From RFSX01 sp965230215 (lineage in GTDB: Bacteria; Bacteroidota; Bacteroidia; Chitinophagales; Saprospiraceae), in assembly GCA_965230215.1 (NCBI GenBank), contig CBDDKN010000001.1, positions 1,860,001-1,924,000 of the forward strand: 64,000 nt of DNA, in the 5' to 3' direction. Below are positions 26,687-36,200 of this stretch, one piece after another; positions within the stretch are counted from its first letter, which is position 1, and the number at the start of each line of letters is the position of its first letter. Below the pieces are notes generated by a model. That model was not told where the DNA came from. It worked only from the letters and a program-made list of their open reading frames with translations, and did not search any database. The position numbers and the translations under genes are program-made.

Positions 26687-28195
26687 TTAATACCCAGGGT
26701 TCTGAGTTAATATTTCCCCAGTCAAATCAATTTCTCTTTGTGGAATAGGAAGGTAATTATGAATACCATCAACATAGCCTTCCAAAACATCCGCCGCTCT
26801 GTTAGTTCTAACCAAATCGAAAAATCTGTGTCCTTCTGTAGCCAATTCAAGTCGACGTTCTCTGTAGATCGCATCCAGCAAAGACTGACCAGAATTGCTA
26901 AGCGGTTGAAGTCCAACTCTCGATCTGATTGTGTTCAGATACTGCCTGGCCTGAATCTCATTTGAGCCACTTCTGACCATACATTCTGCCGCCATCAAAT
27001 AAACATCAGCCAATCTGATAACAATCTCATTATTGGACCAGTTTAGAGCAGGCTCACCGTCCTGCGCTCTTAATGAGTTGATTGGTGCATACTTTCTAAT
27101 GAAGTAATCTGTGTTCTGGTAACCTGGCGTATAACTAGCTCCCTGAGCTAATAACGCTTGACCATCGATGATTGTATGTTCAAATCTAGGATCATTCTGC
27201 ATGAACTGAGCAAGGTCTTCTGTCACAGGACAAAAGCTCCAACCATTACCATACAAAGGTCCAACGTAATCACGCATTCCAAAAAACTGCACATTATAAT
27301 TGCCCTCAGTCTGGTTAACAAAATTCTCCCATCCTCCACGCTGATTCGAAGAATAGCTTATTTCAAAAATAGCTTCTGAATTGAATTCATTGGTCGGATC
27401 AAAAATATCGCCGAAATCTGATTCCAGTGAGTACACGCCTGAATTGATCACGTTCTCAAACAATGTTATGGCCTCACCAAATCGGCTCTCATCATTTTGA
27501 AAAAGAATAACCTTTCCCAATAAAGCTTCCGCAGCATGATGTGTAACCCTTGCACTTTCATCACCACTTACCTCTGTCGGCAAGGCATTTGAACTGATGA
27601 CAGCTTGCAGATCCTCCTCTATGAAATCATAAACTTCATCAGGAGTTGTTTGCACCTGCTGCTGTGCTTCTTCAGGACTCTTAATTCTTTCCTTCGTCAG
27701 AATGATATTGCCAAAGAGACGAACCTGGTCAAAGTAAAAGTAAGCACGCAAAAAACGAACTTCAGCTATCGTCCTTGCCTTAAACTCTGGATCGATGTCT
27801 GGAATCTCCTCTATCTTCTCAAGAATAACATTGGCTCTGGCTATACCTGTATAATTCTTAGTCCATAACCCGGCTTGCGGCCCAAGGAATGGATCCAGAT
27901 TAAAATTATCATATGCAACCCATGCCGGTTGATCAGATGCATCACTACCTCCTGCATAACAATCATCAGAAGCAGCGTTCATCAATCCTACCATCATGGT
28001 CCAGTCATTATTGGTACCACCCCATGTCAGAACGTCGTAAACGGATACCAAACCCTGAAATATCTCTTCTTCATTTCTGTAGAAGTTTTCTTCGGTCAGA
28101 GTTCCTATAGGTGTTAAGTCTATAAAATCATCACTACAAGAAAGACCTGTGATAGTAGCTATTAGTATTAGTATATATTGTCTGAATGTCTTCAT
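26687..28195 (-). CDS. susD: SusD/RagB-family outer-membrane glycan-binding lipoprotein
   Basis: Lid of the SusCD glycan importer. It has 502 aa and a lipoprotein signal ending at Cys20 (ATITGLSC). The N-terminal SusD-like signature is DFIDLTPIGTLTEENFYRNE. The helical TPR-like middle contains AEVRFLRAYFYFDQVRLFGN. The C-terminal RagB region includes EIVIRLADVYLMAAECMVRS and YRERRLELATEGHRFFDLVR, ending with LPIPQREIDLTGEILTQNPG. Starts 6 bp after susC and ends 7 bp before the PKD lipoprotein, so it is translationally clustered with both. Confidence 0.96.
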   Translation of the reverse strand: MKTFRQYILILIATITGLSCSDDFIDLTPIGTLTEENFYRNEEEIFQGLVSVYDVLTWGGTNNDWTMMVGLMNAASDDCYAGGSDASDQPAWVAYDNFNLDPFLGPQAGLWTKNYTGIARANVILEKIEEIPDIDPEFKARTIAEVRFLRAYFYFDQVRLFGNIILTKERIKSPEEAQQQVQTTPDEVYDFIEEDLQAVISSNALPTEVSGDESARVTHHAAEALLGKVILFQNDESRFGEAITLFENVINSGVYSLESDFGDIFDPTNEFNSEAIFEISYSSNQRGGWENFVNQTEGNYNVQFFGMRDYVGPLYGNGWSFCPVTEDLAQFMQNDPRFEHTIIDGQALLAQGASYTPGYQNTDYFIRKYAPINSLRAQDGEPALNWSNNEIVIRLADVYLMAAECMVRSGSNEIQARQYLNTIRSRVGLQPLSNSGQSLLDAIYRERRLELATEGHRFFDLVRTNRAADVLEGYVDGIHNYLPIPQREIDLTGEILTQNPGY

Positions 28196-28201
28196 CTCGA
28201 T

Positions 28202-31200
28202 TTATTTAAAACTTAAATTCAAACCAAATAAAAATGTTCGCGCCTGAGGATAGATTCCCCTATCAACGCCGCCTCCGGCACCTATTTCAGGATCAAAACC
28301 ACTATAATCTGTTATAGTAATGAGGTTGTTCGACCCTACATAAACTCTCAACTTGGACAACTTTAATCTGTCCAGCAACTCTGGCTCAAAATTGTAACCG
28401 ATTTGTAATGATTTGATTCTAAAGAATGCCCCTGACTCAACAAAGAAGTCAGAACTTCTTGTGAAATTCCTGTTCGGATCGTTACTGATCAATCTTGGAT
28501 ATTCATTGGTACTTCCTTCACCAGTCCATCGCCCAAGAGCCTCTCCTGGAAGATTGGCAAGAGGCAAATCATATCTTCCTGTCGCTCTGTAAATCTCATT
28601 TCCAAACACACCCTGACCGAATAGATTCAGATCGAACTGTTTGTAATCAAGATCAATGTTAAAGCCATATGTCCAGGAAGGTGTAGGATCCCCAATGAAT
28701 GTTCTATCATCTACATCAATATCACCGTCTCCATCAATATCAACAAACCTCAAATCACCTGGCGCAGCTTCCTGTTGTAAAAGATCGCCTTCGGAATTAA
28801 CATGCGCATCAACCTCAGCTTGATTCTGGAATATGCCATCGGTTTGGTAACCATAGAAATATCCTACTGGAAAACCAACCTCAAATCTTGTTATCTCCAA
28901 TCCTTGCGGTCCAAAAGTTTGACCTGGCAGAAAGTCTGCATCAGCATTGATAAATAAAATCTCATTCTCCAGATAGGATATATTTCCACTTATCCCATAA
29001 CTGAAATCACCCATTTCATTCTCATAACCCAATTCAAGATCAATACCTCTGTTATCAACCTCTCCAATATTGGCAAGTGGTGCGCCAAATCCAACAAATC
29101 CTGGCTGCTCAAAAAACTGAATCACATCCGTTGTTCTCTTTGAATACACATCAACAGTAAGTGACATATTCGTGAATAACTTAGCATCAAATCCTGCATT
29201 TATTTGGGTAGTTGTCTCCCATCCAAGAAACTCATTGGCAAGAGATAAAGGAACCGCACCAATGGTCAGGAAATCATTCTGCCCAAATGTGTAATTCGCC
29301 CCCGTTCCCACAAGAGGAAGGTAACCAAATGCTGGTCCACCATCATTTCCAATACGTCCCCAAGAACCTCTGAATTTAAAAAAGTCTATGAACGATGAGT
29401 TAAAGAAAGATTCATTACTCAATACCCATCCTAATGAAATGGATGGAAATACACCATATTTCTTACTCGGTCCAAACTTGGAAGATCCATCACGTCTTAT
29501 AACCGCAGAGACCAAATACGTCTCATCATAGTTATATGTCATCCTTCCAAATATTGAACTCGTTCTGTTATCATACTGGAAACCAAAAAAGTTTTGATCT
29601 TCTGCAGGAACGCTAAACTGTAAGGAAGCTTCCTCATAGCTGCTGATAGGTAGATTGCTAACTGATCCTCCAATGCCCTCTCCTGAATTCTTGTCAGCAG
29701 AGACGCCCACCAAACCTGAGAAGTAATGCAGTCCTACTTGCTTTTCATAGCGAATTGTATTTTCCCACAGCCATGCTAATCCCCTGTTCTGATTACGTCC
29801 ATAGCCATTGATATCGTTTCTGTTGGTCGAGTTTAGATAAAAGACAGGTGAAAAACTATCAGATCCCCAGAACGCAACATCAGCTGAAATCTTAGATCTG
29901 AATTTTAATCCTTCAATAATCTCAAAATCCAGAAAACCACTGGCTACAATTTTATCACTCCAGCCTCCGCCAAACTGCACAGCTGTTGCAGCTAGTGGAT
30001 TGAGCACTTCAGAAGTAACCAATGTAGAAATACCAAATACACCATTCTCATCACTAACTACTGGAAAGTTGGAATAAATGCTATTTGATAGTACATCAGG
30101 GTCAGTCTCATATATAGGTGTGATCGGATCAAGGTTCAAAGCTCTACCCAATGCACTCCCGAATTCAGTATTCTCAGCAGTACCAATAGCATTTACCTTG
30201 GTATAAGCCACTGTTGTATTTACTGTAAGTCTATCTGATACCTTATGATCAGAATTCATCCTGAATGTATATCTCTTATAATTCGATCTTGTCGGTGTTA
30301 CAATTCCCTGCTGATCAAATATCGAAAATGAAGCAAAGTACTTAGACTTCTTTCCTCCTGCTGATAAGCTCACACTGTGATTTGAAATCGGAGCATCATA
30401 TTCAAATACTGCATCTTGCCAATCGGTTCCTTCGCCAAGCGATTCTGGATCGTCAAATAGTATTGGCATGCCAGCAGCTGCATTGGCTTCATTCTTCAAA
30501 ATGGCAAACTCTCTGGCATTCAAGACAGATTGTTTTTTCCAAGGTCTCTGAAAACCATAATAGGCGTTATAGTTAACTTCCATTTTGTCTTTAGCTCCAG
30601 ACTTCGTGGTAACAAGAATAACACCATTAGCACCTCTTACCCCATAGATCGCAGCTGATCCGTCTTTGAGTACTTCGATCGACTCAATGTCATTCTGATT
30701 GAGGTAGTCAATACCTCCATAAATAATAACACCATCCACAACATAGAGTGGGTCATTACCATAACTAATTGATGTAACTCCACGAACACGAACTACAGAT
30801 GCTGCACCCGGCTGACCAGAATTCTGTGTCACCCGGACACCAGATGTACGTCCCTGAAGGCTCTGCTCAACTCTCATGAGTTGCTGATCTTCCAGTTCTT
30901 CAACATCAACCTTTGAAATCGATCCCGTCACAACACTCTTTTTCTGCGTACCATAACCAACCACAACGATCTCGTCAAGTGTTGTCGCTTCAGGACTCAA
31001 TAATATCTGGTCACCGATTTCTGAGGCCGGAATTTCAATAGTAGTATAACCTATAAAAGAAATAGCAAGAACTGGATCTGCGCTTATGCATTCCAGTTCA
31101 AATTTTCCATCTATATCTGTTATCGTACCGTTAGTAGTCCCGTTTTCCAGAATCGTCACACCTATCAAAGCCTCATTTGTCTCGGCATCAAACACCGTAG

Positions 31201-31273
31201 ACTGCACATTCTGTGCAAATGCCATTTGCAGTGATGCACAAATGACAATAAAAATCCTTACTACTGTTTTCAA
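28202..31273 (-). CDS. susC: SusC/RagA-family TonB-dependent outer-membrane transporter
   Basis: 1023-aa outer-membrane barrel that imports oligosaccharides with SusD. It has a signal peptide (residues 1-20, ending QMAFA), a carboxypeptidase-regulatory-like domain (~22-100, ALIGVTILENGTTNGTITDI), a TonB-box/linker region with LDEIVVVGYGTQKKS, a plug (VRVTQNSGQPGAASVVRVRG, DPLYVVDGVIIYGG) and the barrel. The start is TTG at 31273, overlapping the preceding gene's TGA; no other start preserves the signal peptide. Follows the T9SS protein and precedes susD. Confidence 0.96.
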   Translation of the reverse strand: MKTVVRIFIVICASLQMAFAQNVQSTVFDAETNEALIGVTILENGTTNGTITDIDGKFELECISADPVLAISFIGYTTIEIPASEIGDQILLSPEATTLDEIVVVGYGTQKKSVVTGSISKVDVEELEDQQLMRVEQSLQGRTSGVRVTQNSGQPGAASVVRVRGVTSISYGNDPLYVVDGVIIYGGIDYLNQNDIESIEVLKDGSAAIYGVRGANGVILVTTKSGAKDKMEVNYNAYYGFQRPWKKQSVLNAREFAILKNEANAAAGMPILFDDPESLGEGTDWQDAVFEYDAPISNHSVSLSAGGKKSKYFASFSIFDQQGIVTPTRSNYKRYTFRMNSDHKVSDRLTVNTTVAYTKVNAIGTAENTEFGSALGRALNLDPITPIYETDPDVLSNSIYSNFPVVSDENGVFGISTLVTSEVLNPLAATAVQFGGGWSDKIVASGFLDFEIIEGLKFRSKISADVAFWGSDSFSPVFYLNSTNRNDINGYGRNQNRGLAWLWENTIRYEKQVGLHYFSGLVGVSADKNSGEGIGGSVSNLPISSYEEASLQFSVPAEDQNFFGFQYDNRTSSIFGRMTYNYDETYLVSAVIRRDGSSKFGPSKKYGVFPSISLGWVLSNESFFNSSFIDFFKFRGSWGRIGNDGGPAFGYLPLVGTGANYTFGQNDFLTIGAVPLSLANEFLGWETTTQINAGFDAKLFTNMSLTVDVYSKRTTDVIQFFEQPGFVGFGAPLANIGEVDNRGIDLELGYENEMGDFSYGISGNISYLENEILFINADADFLPGQTFGPQGLEITRFEVGFPVGYFYGYQTDGIFQNQAEVDAHVNSEGDLLQQEAAPGDLRFVDIDGDGDIDVDDRTFIGDPTPSWTYGFNIDLDYKQFDLNLFGQGVFGNEIYRATGRYDLPLANLPGEALGRWTGEGSTNEYPRLISNDPNRNFTRSSDFFVESGAFFRIKSLQIGYNFEPELLDRLKLSKLRVYVGSNNLITITDYSGFDPEIGAGGGVDRGIYPQARTFLFGLNLSFK

Positions 31274-33144
31274 TTTTCTACGATTATTTTTTCAGTAAAA
31301 TGTATCTCTTTATTGTACAAGTGAACAATATATAAGCCACTTGTTAACTCGTCTAGATTAATTGCAGAATTACCAGATCTTAAACCTGTCTGATTCATTT
31401 TTACAGAACCATCCATCGCAATAACTCTCAGATTTAATCCATCCAGATTTGTTCTTATATTGACCTGATTGTGAATGACGGTTGGGAATATATCAATATA
31501 GGTACCATCAGGTAATTCATTCAGTCCTGTTGTGCAATCATTACAGCTATTGAAACAATAGGGTTGTAATGCTACCGAAGGATCACCATCACCAATCTCC
31601 ACTACCCTATTGATAAACACATTAGGTCCATCAACTGTAGTCAAAGTACAATCATCGCCTTCGTTGAATTGCTCAATCTCAGCGGTTCCATTTTTGTAGA
31701 GATATTCGTAAGTCCCAGGCACAAGATCAAAGCTCGCAGTGTAAATCTGATCACCATCCGGATCCTCCATCTCTACATCTTGCCATTGTGTGAAATTCCC
31801 TAGAATAAATACACCTTCAGAAGTTACATTGATTTCACTTGCGTTAAGGTTGAATTGCACATTAACTGATGTGAATCCTGTACACTCGGTAGTTTCAGAA
31901 CATTCCATGAAACATGTTTCGATAACGGTATCTCCAGTGAGTGCATCCAAATATCTGTCATTAAAACTATTAGGGTCTGCACAATCCTGGCCAGCGATAT
32001 TTTCCTTACATGAAAAATCAGGACAGGCACCATTAGCGAAAGTATAGTATCCTTCAAATCCTATAGCTCTCTCCATGGATATCTCATATACATTATCACC
32101 ATCAGCATCATCCATTCTGTAGCGACCACCAGGTACATCAAAGTTGCCACCACCGGCCAAATAAACACCATCTGGACTCGGCGTAATAGCGGAATCAAAT
32201 CCTAATCTAAAAGTCAGATTAACAGCTTCGCCACATCCGTAACAAGATCCAAAACAAACCGGATCCAATACCATATCAGATGTAGCATTTACAACTCTGT
32301 TGACAAAAATATTACCTGTGCCGTCATCTGTGACATTCACACATTCATCGGTCGAACTCATTGTCTCCCATCTGTCACCAGACTTAATATAAAATAGGTA
32401 TTCATAAGAACCCCTATCAAGAGTCTTGGTAACAGACCAAACACCATTGCCATCATCTGTTAAATTATCATCAGTTGAAAAATTATTAAACGTTCCACGC
32501 ACGAAAACAGAGTCTACATCTGATAGCCCATCAGCATTAACCACAAACTCGATTTCAACTGGCTCCAATTGTCCCCCAATCAGTTCTACATTATCAAAAT
32601 AATATGTCATATCCTCACTGAAGGCTTGACCAAAGTCAAAAAACAAAACAAGCGTAGTCCAATTTACACCTGCTGCAGGTCCGTCAAGGTTGCCGTCACC
32701 TGTGTTATCCTCTTCCGAGATGTTAGATAAATCAAAACACAATGTTTCCCATGCATTTTCCATAGTGTTTGGAACAGTGTTGATCCAGGACTCCGTCATA
32801 GAGTTTTCCAACTTCACAGCCAGGTTTCCAATATGATCCATATGCACATCCACACAGATTTGAACTGCATTGGTAGCGTCAAGTCCACGAGGTGGAGCTG
32901 GATTTGAAAATCCACCGGCCCATACTTCTGAGTCGGCAGGCTTAATAAATTCCCCTACTTTACTGCTTGTATTTACACCTGTCGGATTGGGGTTATCAAT
33001 AATGGTGCTTAATTCAGCTTCCAACGTACTTCCAAAGTATTGAAACTGTGTAGAACCCTCACCAGATTCAAAATCTAATATCACCTGACCATTCGCAAAA
33101 ACGGCCATAAATGTTGCCAAGAAAAAAAAATAAAACTTCCTCAT
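31270..33144 (-). CDS. T9SS-secreted multi-module starch-binding-like protein at the head of the SusCD operon
   Basis: 624-aa extracellular protein with a signal peptide (MRKFYFFFLATFMAVFANG). An N-terminal ~180-residue beta-sandwich (VILDFESGEG to YYFDNVELIGG) resembles carbohydrate-binding or DUF4961-type folds. It is followed by three CBM20/48-like modules with glycogen-binding-type motifs: VFVRGTFNNFSTDDNLTDD, GVYLAGGGNFDVPGGRY and GVFILGNFTQWQDVEMED. Modules 1 and 3 end with a repeated Cys-rich tail (CFGSCYGCG; CFNSCNDCT). A T9SS type A domain closes it (DGTYIDIFPTVIHNQVNIRT). It is probably a secreted or surface-bound glycan-capture protein serving SusCD; overlap with susC is 4 bp. Confidence 0.82.
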   Translation of the reverse strand: MRKFYFFFLATFMAVFANGQVILDFESGEGSTQFQYFGSTLEAELSTIIDNPNPTGVNTSSKVGEFIKPADSEVWAGGFSNPAPPRGLDATNAVQICVDVHMDHIGNLAVKLENSMTESWINTVPNTMENAWETLCFDLSNISEEDNTGDGNLDGPAAGVNWTTLVLFFDFGQAFSEDMTYYFDNVELIGGQLEPVEIEFVVNADGLSDVDSVFVRGTFNNFSTDDNLTDDGNGVWSVTKTLDRGSYEYLFYIKSGDRWETMSSTDECVNVTDDGTGNIFVNRVVNATSDMVLDPVCFGSCYGCGEAVNLTFRLGFDSAITPSPDGVYLAGGGNFDVPGGRYRMDDADGDNVYEISMERAIGFEGYYTFANGACPDFSCKENIAGQDCADPNSFNDRYLDALTGDTVIETCFMECSETTECTGFTSVNVQFNLNASEINVTSEGVFILGNFTQWQDVEMEDPDGDQIYTASFDLVPGTYEYLYKNGTAEIEQFNEGDDCTLTTVDGPNVFINRVVEIGDGDPSVALQPYCFNSCNDCTTGLNELPDGTYIDIFPTVIHNQVNIRTNLDGLNLRVIAMDGSVKMNQTGLRSGNSAINLDELTSGLYIVHLYNKEIHFTEKIIVEN

Positions 33145-33194
33145 TTTAAAATTTTCGAAAAACTACAAAATATTGTGAAAATTATATGACTAAG

Positions 33195-33223
33195 AACAAA
33201 AAGAGCAGGCTTTTACCTGCTCT
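33195..33223 (-). terminator. Intrinsic terminator for the second giant gene
   Basis: Stem AGAGCAGG (33202-33209) pairs with CCTGCTCT (33216-33223); on the minus strand it runs into TTTTTG. It lies about 50 bp past the 33274-37680 stop and isolates that gene from the SusCD operon. Confidence 0.87.
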
Positions 33224-33273
33224 TGTGGGAAATTAACCAAAGTATTTACTCAATCTCTAGAATAAATGCTGAT

Positions 33274-36200
33274 TTATTTAATAATGATCATCTGTCCTGT
33301 TTCAGTATACTCTTTGCATGTCATCGTGTAGAAAACAATTCCTGAAGAAATTAAATCTTCCTTAGCAATAGTTATACTATTTTCTCCTGCTGAATATTCT
33401 GAATTGATCACCTTTAATATGCGGCCATTTACATCAGTGAATACAAAGTTCACATCTCCTGCTTTTGCAAGATTGAATCGAATCTCTGTATTATCCCTAA
33501 ACGGATTTGGTTTGTTTTGATACAACGTATAATCTTCTATCTGCTCCTTAGCTTTAAGTACTACTGGTATAATGTTATTATCAAGATCATATGCTTCTGA
33601 TTGAAGCAGCTTATTTTCGATTTGTATCATTTCAGATAAAATAATATCTCTTTCAGCATAGACACTAAGAACAATGGTCTGCCCTTGGGCAATATTATGC
33701 CTTGAAGATAAACTCAACCTGACATTAGAACCTGATACGTTAAAGTGAGAAGCATTAAATCCTTCACTTTCTACAGAATTCAGCGCAGCATCTTTAACCG
33801 AAAGTGCAAGCTGGAATCCAGATACTTCTGCACCATTGGTTTTGAGTAAAACCTCTGTCTCTCGACCTGCTTCTATTAGCCTGTCTACATACTCAAGTTT
33901 CAAACCAGATGACTTGCGGATGTCTACTGAAGGTGTATCGTTTGCATTTGCAACTACACTGTTGTTGACATCTCCAATCTTCACACCGATGAAGTCCTCA
34001 TCCATCATGTCCTGAGATAATTGCTCAATAGTAATATTGTCACTATAATCCCAAGGGTTATTGATGTCAAGAATTTGTTTTGCATCCACAAGCTCCCAAG
34101 AAGCTACATCAGGAAGCTCATTGTATATACCCAAGATCAATTTTCTCAATTCCAAAAGATCCGACACCGATACTTTCTTATCGTTGTTGATATCTGCTGC
34201 AATCATTTTATAAGGAGAGTCAAGATCTTGTTGTCCAAGAATATGTCTTTGAATCATGACAAGATCCAGCGTACTAACACCATTCATATAATCATCTTCT
34301 CTGTGACCACTCACTTTGTAGTCAGCAAAGAATGGTGTATTCGCAAAACTGTATTCACCATTAACATCTGTCAAATCGGAAAGGTGATAATTCAATGGAC
34401 CGTCCAATTCAGTAATAATATTCTCAACAGCTTTACCTGATTCGGTTACGACATTACCAGACACCATGGCCATACCGCCACCTCCATTGTCTATTATTCG
34501 AACTGTAACCAAGCAGAAGTCTACATTCCCTTCTTCATCCCATACATATACCGGCACCTCTACAAAGCCATCATCATCTGCATCATCTATGGTGAAAACT
34601 TTGCCTGAACTTCTCAAGCCTGGCTCCCATCGATGAATTTCGTCTCCATAATCATCTCTGTCCTCATACTCTCCAAACCCAGTAGCATCGTCGACATCTT
34701 CACTATTGAAGTACCAATAAGTGCCATCATACCAAACCAAGTCATCATTGCTATCGTATTCGCTATCATTTCTTGGTGGAGGAGCCACATCAGTAAAAGT
34801 AAAGATGAGAGATTCTGGATTAGAGCAATTGTCAAAACTGCCTCTATCCAGGTCGATAGCCCATAACTCAACTTCTCCATTTTCCATAACTGCAGTACTT
34901 AAATTCAAGCAATATGGTGTTGGTGCCTTCTTATCAGCTATTTGGAAATATACCATTTCGCTGCTTGTGTTGCCACAGCCATCGTATGCTCTCCATATGG
35001 CTCTATGCCAAACACCACTAGCTGGAATACCATCAGGTATCGCAACAAGAATCTCTTCTTCATTTGTACTTGGCGGAATATAGAATGGGTTAGGATCGCC
35101 ATTGCTTAGATCTGGTGAGGTATCAGTAGTATAGAAATAATCCTCAGTCCAGTTAGCATAAGCATCAATACTCAACTCCCATCTGATCCATGTACTTCCA
35201 CACTCACCATTATCAAATGCGGTGGCTGGTAGTAATACATCTTTTCCTTCACAATTATCAGCAGCAGCAAAACATAAGCTATCTGGCGCATTGATAACGG
35301 GATCTATATTGTCAATAATTTTTACAACCTGAACATGCTCATATCTACCCAAAGTGTTCGGATCAGTAGGATCGTAAAGACACCAGTTGATCACCGACCA
35401 ATGGTTTAGTATTTTCATACAAGAGTTGTCATCAAACATGAAAGTATCACGCTCTACAGACACCCCTACAAGATTACATGTAGTCTCTGGCCATGAAGGA
35501 TCACCATTATTATAATCATCGCAATCAACCACAACATCCTCCGGCCATATAATCGATGTATTATCAAACGGATCTACAGGTAAAATGATAAACCACTGAA
35601 CACCCCCTCCACAATCTCTGAAAGATCGTCTTAAGGCTCCTGCACCACAACTAGGGTTATAAGCCGGCGCTTCCATTGGGATACCATTAATAACTACATT
35701 GTCACTAAGTCGTAATTCTCGTGGCTCTGTATTTTCAATTACTGAAGCCGTATCACAAGCCACAACGCCTTGCCCACATGCTCCAAAATATTCAGGAATA
35801 CCTCCTGTGACATTAAAGTTGGATAAATCCATATCACAGGTCAAAATCATATGTGGTGGTGTTACAGGGAAGTCTTCTGACTTATCCTCAACCAATACCG
35901 TAGTCCATACCTGATTGGAGTTTCCATTTTCATCTGTTATCAACAACTCAACATCCACTTCTCTTGCGGAAACGCCTTCAAGATCTTCACAACAGAAAGT
36001 AACAAAGTCACCCCAGGAAGCATCTGCATTTCTACAAAGTGGGTCTCTTCTGATTTTAATCGTCACATCAGTACAGCCATCATATGACCCATTATCAAGA
36101 TCCCTAGCGAATACTTTCGCAGTACCCTGATATCCATTGATAGGGTTACCAATATTTGTAAGACTTACAACGATAAATTCCTTGCTTACTGCCACTGGTG

